A stretch of DNA of 16,781 bases from NCBI GenBank assembly GCA_016932035.1, contig JAFGDR010000051.1, positions 1 to 16,781 of the forward strand, in the 5' to 3' direction. The stretch comes from Candidatus Cloacimonadota bacterium. GTDB taxonomy: Bacteria; Cloacimonadota; Cloacimonadia; JGIOTU-2. Each line of letters opens with the position of its first letter. Position 1 is the first letter of the stretch. The notes below the pieces were generated by a model, which made no database searches, was not told the DNA's origin, and saw only the letters and a list, made by a program, of their open reading frames with translations. Positions 14,933-16,781 of the stretch are shown one piece after another. Both the position numbers and the translations under genes were made by a program.

Positions 14933-14961
14933 CGAAAAAGTGGATGAAAGAAATGTGTCAA
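14933..14961 (-). promoter_or_regulatory. Putative promoter for ptb-rpiB
   Basis: A perfect TTGACA on the minus strand at 14956-14961 lies 48-53 bases before the ptb start codon. At 17-base spacing the sequence is TTTTCG, not a standard -10, although the word CTTTTT nearby also occurs after the pgsB TTGACA. If used, the leader would be short and contain the A-run and the GGAG site. Confidence 0.35.
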
Positions 14962-15121
14962 GAAAATGTAAATAATAATCTATATAATTCTGATAAATTA
15001 TATAGGAAACAATTCTAGCATATAATACTTAAAAAAACCTTATATTATCTTTAGCATCTGGATATAATTTATTTTTAAGATATCTTATCAAATCATGATA
15101 TCGTAAATCTATGTCAAAAGG

Positions 15122-15170
15122 AAATATTGTACTGCATTAATAATGTCAGATAAAAAACTAAACAATATTT
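15122..15170. terminator. Nested inverted repeat downstream of acyl-CoA synthetase (possible terminator or structured RNA)
   Basis: Perfect 9-base arms AAATATTGT (15122-15130) and ACAATATTT (15162-15170) enclose a second hairpin at 15132-15149 (arms CTG-CATT and AATG-CAG with one bulged base). On the minus strand it comes 33 bases after the synthetase stop, and is followed by a modest U-rich stretch (CCTTTT), so it is not a textbook intrinsic terminator. Confidence 0.35.
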
Positions 15171-15203
15171 ATGAATATATTCGATATAATTACTATTTTA
15201 GTT

Positions 15204-16781
15204 TTACAGCTTTAATTTTGTTACCATTTCCTCGCGAAGCTTGAATTTTTGGATTTTTCCTGAAGCTGTCATCGGATATCCATTAACAAATACAACGTAG
15301 TAGGGTTGCTTATGCCGTGCAATATTTTGCATACAGAAATCTTTGATCTCTTCCTCTGTCGCACTTACACCATCTTTCAGTTTTATTGCTGCTAAAACCT
15401 GTTCGCCATATTTCTGATCTGGTACTCCAATGACCTGCACATTGCTGATCTTCGGATGTGTATAGAGGAATTCTTCGATCTCACGAGGATACACATTCTC
15501 TCCACCTCGAATTATCATATCTTTGATACGACCAGTAATTTTAAGATAGCCATCTTCATCCATAACACCGAGATCACCAGAATGAAGCCAACCATTTCTT
15601 ATTGCAATTTTATTCTCTTTTTCCATCTTGTAATAACCCTTCATTACACACTCACCAGCCATCACAACCTCTCCCTGTTCGCCTGGTTTGCATTCCAAAC
15701 CGGTTTCAAGACTCACAATTTTCATTTCCATAGGAGGTAATACCCTACCCACGGTCGTTGTACGATGCACAACGTCATCATCAACGGATGTCATCGTAAT
15801 TACAGGAGAGTTTTCTGTTAGGCCATAAGCAATTGTGATCTGCGAACAATGCATATCTTTTATAACTTGATTCATAACCTCAACAGGGCATGGTGAACCA
15901 GCCATAATACCTGTTCGAAGTGATCTTGTATCATAGCTATCTCTATTTTCAACACCAAGCTCTGCGATAAACATTGTCGGCACACCGTGCAGAACAGTGC
16001 ATTTTTCACTGCTTACCAGTTTAAGAACGTCATCAGCATTAAAGGTAACGAGTGGCAACATTGTTGTTGCATGTGTTACTGCAGCAAGAATACCCAATAC
16101 ACATCCAAAACAATGGAAAAACGGTACCGGAATGCACATACGATCTTTCTCTGTAAGTTTCATCTGTTCGCCAATAAGATAGGCATTATTGGCAATATTA
16201 TGATGTGTGAGCATAACCCCCTTTGGAAATCCGGTTGTGCCAGAAGTATATTGCATATTAATGACTTCATCTTCACTGAGTGTTTTTTGGATGTCATCTA
16301 ACTCATTATCAGAAATGTCTTTCCCCAATTCTCGAAAATCTTTATAACTTAAAGCATGATCACTTGTTTCTTTATCGAATATAATGACATTTTTCAGCAT
16401 TGGCAGTTTCTTCGATTCCAGCTTTCCTCCACCCAGCCATTTTGCGTCATCTAACACTTTTATTAACCAGTTAAAATACTCACTTGTTTTAAATTTGTCT
16501 ATCAAGAATATAGCTTTTGAATCTGATTGTTTTAGTAAATATTCAAGTTCATGAGATTTATAATTCGTATTTACGGTAATAAGGACAGCACCAACTTTTG
16601 CAAGCGCAAACATCAAAATTGGCCATTCTGGAACATTCGTTGACCAAATCGACACATGATCACCTTTTGTAATACCCAGAGCTAAAAGAGCTTTGGCGAT
16701 TCTATCGACTTCTTCATTAAACTGCTTATATGTAAGCCGAATATTTAGATCAGGATAGACAAGTGCTTCATTGTCTGGATA
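15204..16781 (-). CDS. AMP-forming acyl-CoA synthetase, N-terminus cut by window edge
   Basis: Activates a fatty or other carboxylic acid to its acyl-CoA through an acyl-adenylate. A GTG at 16655 is not the true start: the frame stays open through 42 more codons to the edge and they match the family (YPDNEALVYPD then LTYKQFNEEVDRIAKALLALGI). Of 525 visible residues, the landmarks are WSTNVPEWPI (46-55), the AMP/ATP P-loop YTSGTTGFPKG (178-188), AYGLTENSPV, GWLHSGDLGVMDEDGYLKITGRIKDMIIRGGENVYP cut across the A8 hinge, and the C-terminal SGKIQKFKLR with the catalytic lysine. Only about 20-30 residues are missing. It resembles the ACSF2/YngI medium-chain group more than long-chain FadD; the substrate is uncertain. 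It ends 295 bases before ptb in the same direction. Confidence 0.93.
   Translation of the reverse strand, partial: YPDNEALVYPDLNIRLTYKQFNEEVDRIAKALLALGITKGDHVSIWSTNVPEWPILMFALAKVGAVLITVNTNYKSHELEYLLKQSDSKAIFLIDKFKTSEYFNWLIKVLDDAKWLGGGKLESKKLPMLKNVIIFDKETSDHALSYKDFRELGKDISDNELDDIQKTLSEDEVINMQYTSGTTGFPKGVMLTHHNIANNAYLIGEQMKLTEKDRMCIPVPFFHCFGCVLGILAAVTHATTMLPLVTFNADDVLKLVSSEKCTVLHGVPTMFIAELGVENRDSYDTRSLRTGIMAGSPCPVEVMNQVIKDMHCSQITIAYGLTENSPVITMTSVDDDVVHRTTTVGRVLPPMEMKIVSLETGLECKPGEQGEVVMAGECVMKGYYKMEKENKIAIRNGWLHSGDLGVMDEDGYLKITGRIKDMIIRGGENVYPREIEEFLYTHPKISNVQVIGVPDQKYGEQVLAAIKLKDGVSATEEEIKDFCMQNIARHKQPYYVVFVNGYPMTASGKIQKFKLREEMVTKLKL

Larger units (their letters stand above)
14909..15203. other. 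295-base non-coding region between acyl-CoA synthetase and ptb
   Basis: Very AT-rich and without a credible open frame on either strand. It holds a nested inverted repeat near the acyl-CoA synthetase end (15122-15170), a 12-base perfect palindrome TAAGATATCTTA at 15076-15087, TTGACA boxes on the minus strand at 15112-15117 and 14956-14961, and a run of ten T at 14922-14931 (A in the ptb leader). No tRNA, known riboswitch or insertion sequence was recognised. Confidence 0.6.

Noticed and set aside
16653-16655. GTG at 16655 as start of the acyl-CoA synthetase
   Set aside because: The frame remains open to the window edge and the extra 42 codons match the conserved N-terminal region of the family, so the true start is outside the window.
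1-16781. CRISPR array, tRNA, rRNA, insertion sequence or phage genes
   Set aside because: No regularly spaced repeats, cloverleaf-like stretch, transposase, integrase or phage structural motif was seen on either strand.

Overview
The window is one strand of genes: all 18 protein genes I can support are on the minus strand, so transcription runs from high to low coordinates. They are packed tightly, with many 1-11 base overlaps. The DNA is AT-rich and carries lysine-, isoleucine- and glutamate-rich proteins. A complete aerotolerance (Bat) operon with a Gram-negative-style set of exported TPR and BatD-like proteins points to an anaerobic or microaerophilic bacterium of the Fibrobacteres-Chlorobi-Bacteroidetes neighbourhood, Cloacimonadota being my best guess. 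That placement is inferred from gene content and style only; there is no rRNA or marker tree here.

Reading in the direction of transcription: (1) an AMP-forming acyl-CoA synthetase runs off the right edge (15204-16781, missing its N-terminus). (2) A 295-base non-coding stretch (14909-15203) holds a nested inverted repeat and two TTGACA boxes. (3) A metabolic group follows: phosphate acyltransferase (ptb-like) overlapping ribose-5-phosphate isomerase B by 4 bases, then serine hydroxymethyltransferase with an unusual 14-residue insertion in its active-site loop. (4) An unrecognised 274-residue protein, possibly a restriction-endonuclease-like fold with a degenerate active site, lies 9 bases after glyA and 20 bases before moxR.

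(5) The Bat operon (3199-11275) is complete: MoxR AAA+ ATPase, DUF58 protein, a single-pass protein with a DUF4381-like cytoplasmic tail, BatA and BatB (membrane-anchored von Willebrand A proteins with intact MIDAS motifs), BatC (TPR protein with a glutamine tract of about 65 residues), BatD and BatE (TPR, two membrane helices, SH3). Nearly every junction is a stop-start overlap, so the proteins are probably made in stoichiometric amounts. The likely assembly is a MoxR ATPase acting on VWA proteins at the inner membrane, with BatC/D/E facing the periplasm. (6) Two small unknown genes trail the operon: a hydrophobic protein (GTG start) and a 227-residue helical protein (TTG start) with a CCGPC motif.

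(7) After a 97-base gap holding a putative promoter and a 16-base palindrome come pgsB and pgsC, the ligase and membrane subunits of poly-gamma-glutamate synthesis. No pgsA follows in the window; instead there is a four-helix-bundle (23S rRNA intervening-sequence-type) protein at the left end. No tRNA, rRNA, CRISPR array, insertion sequence or prophage gene was seen.
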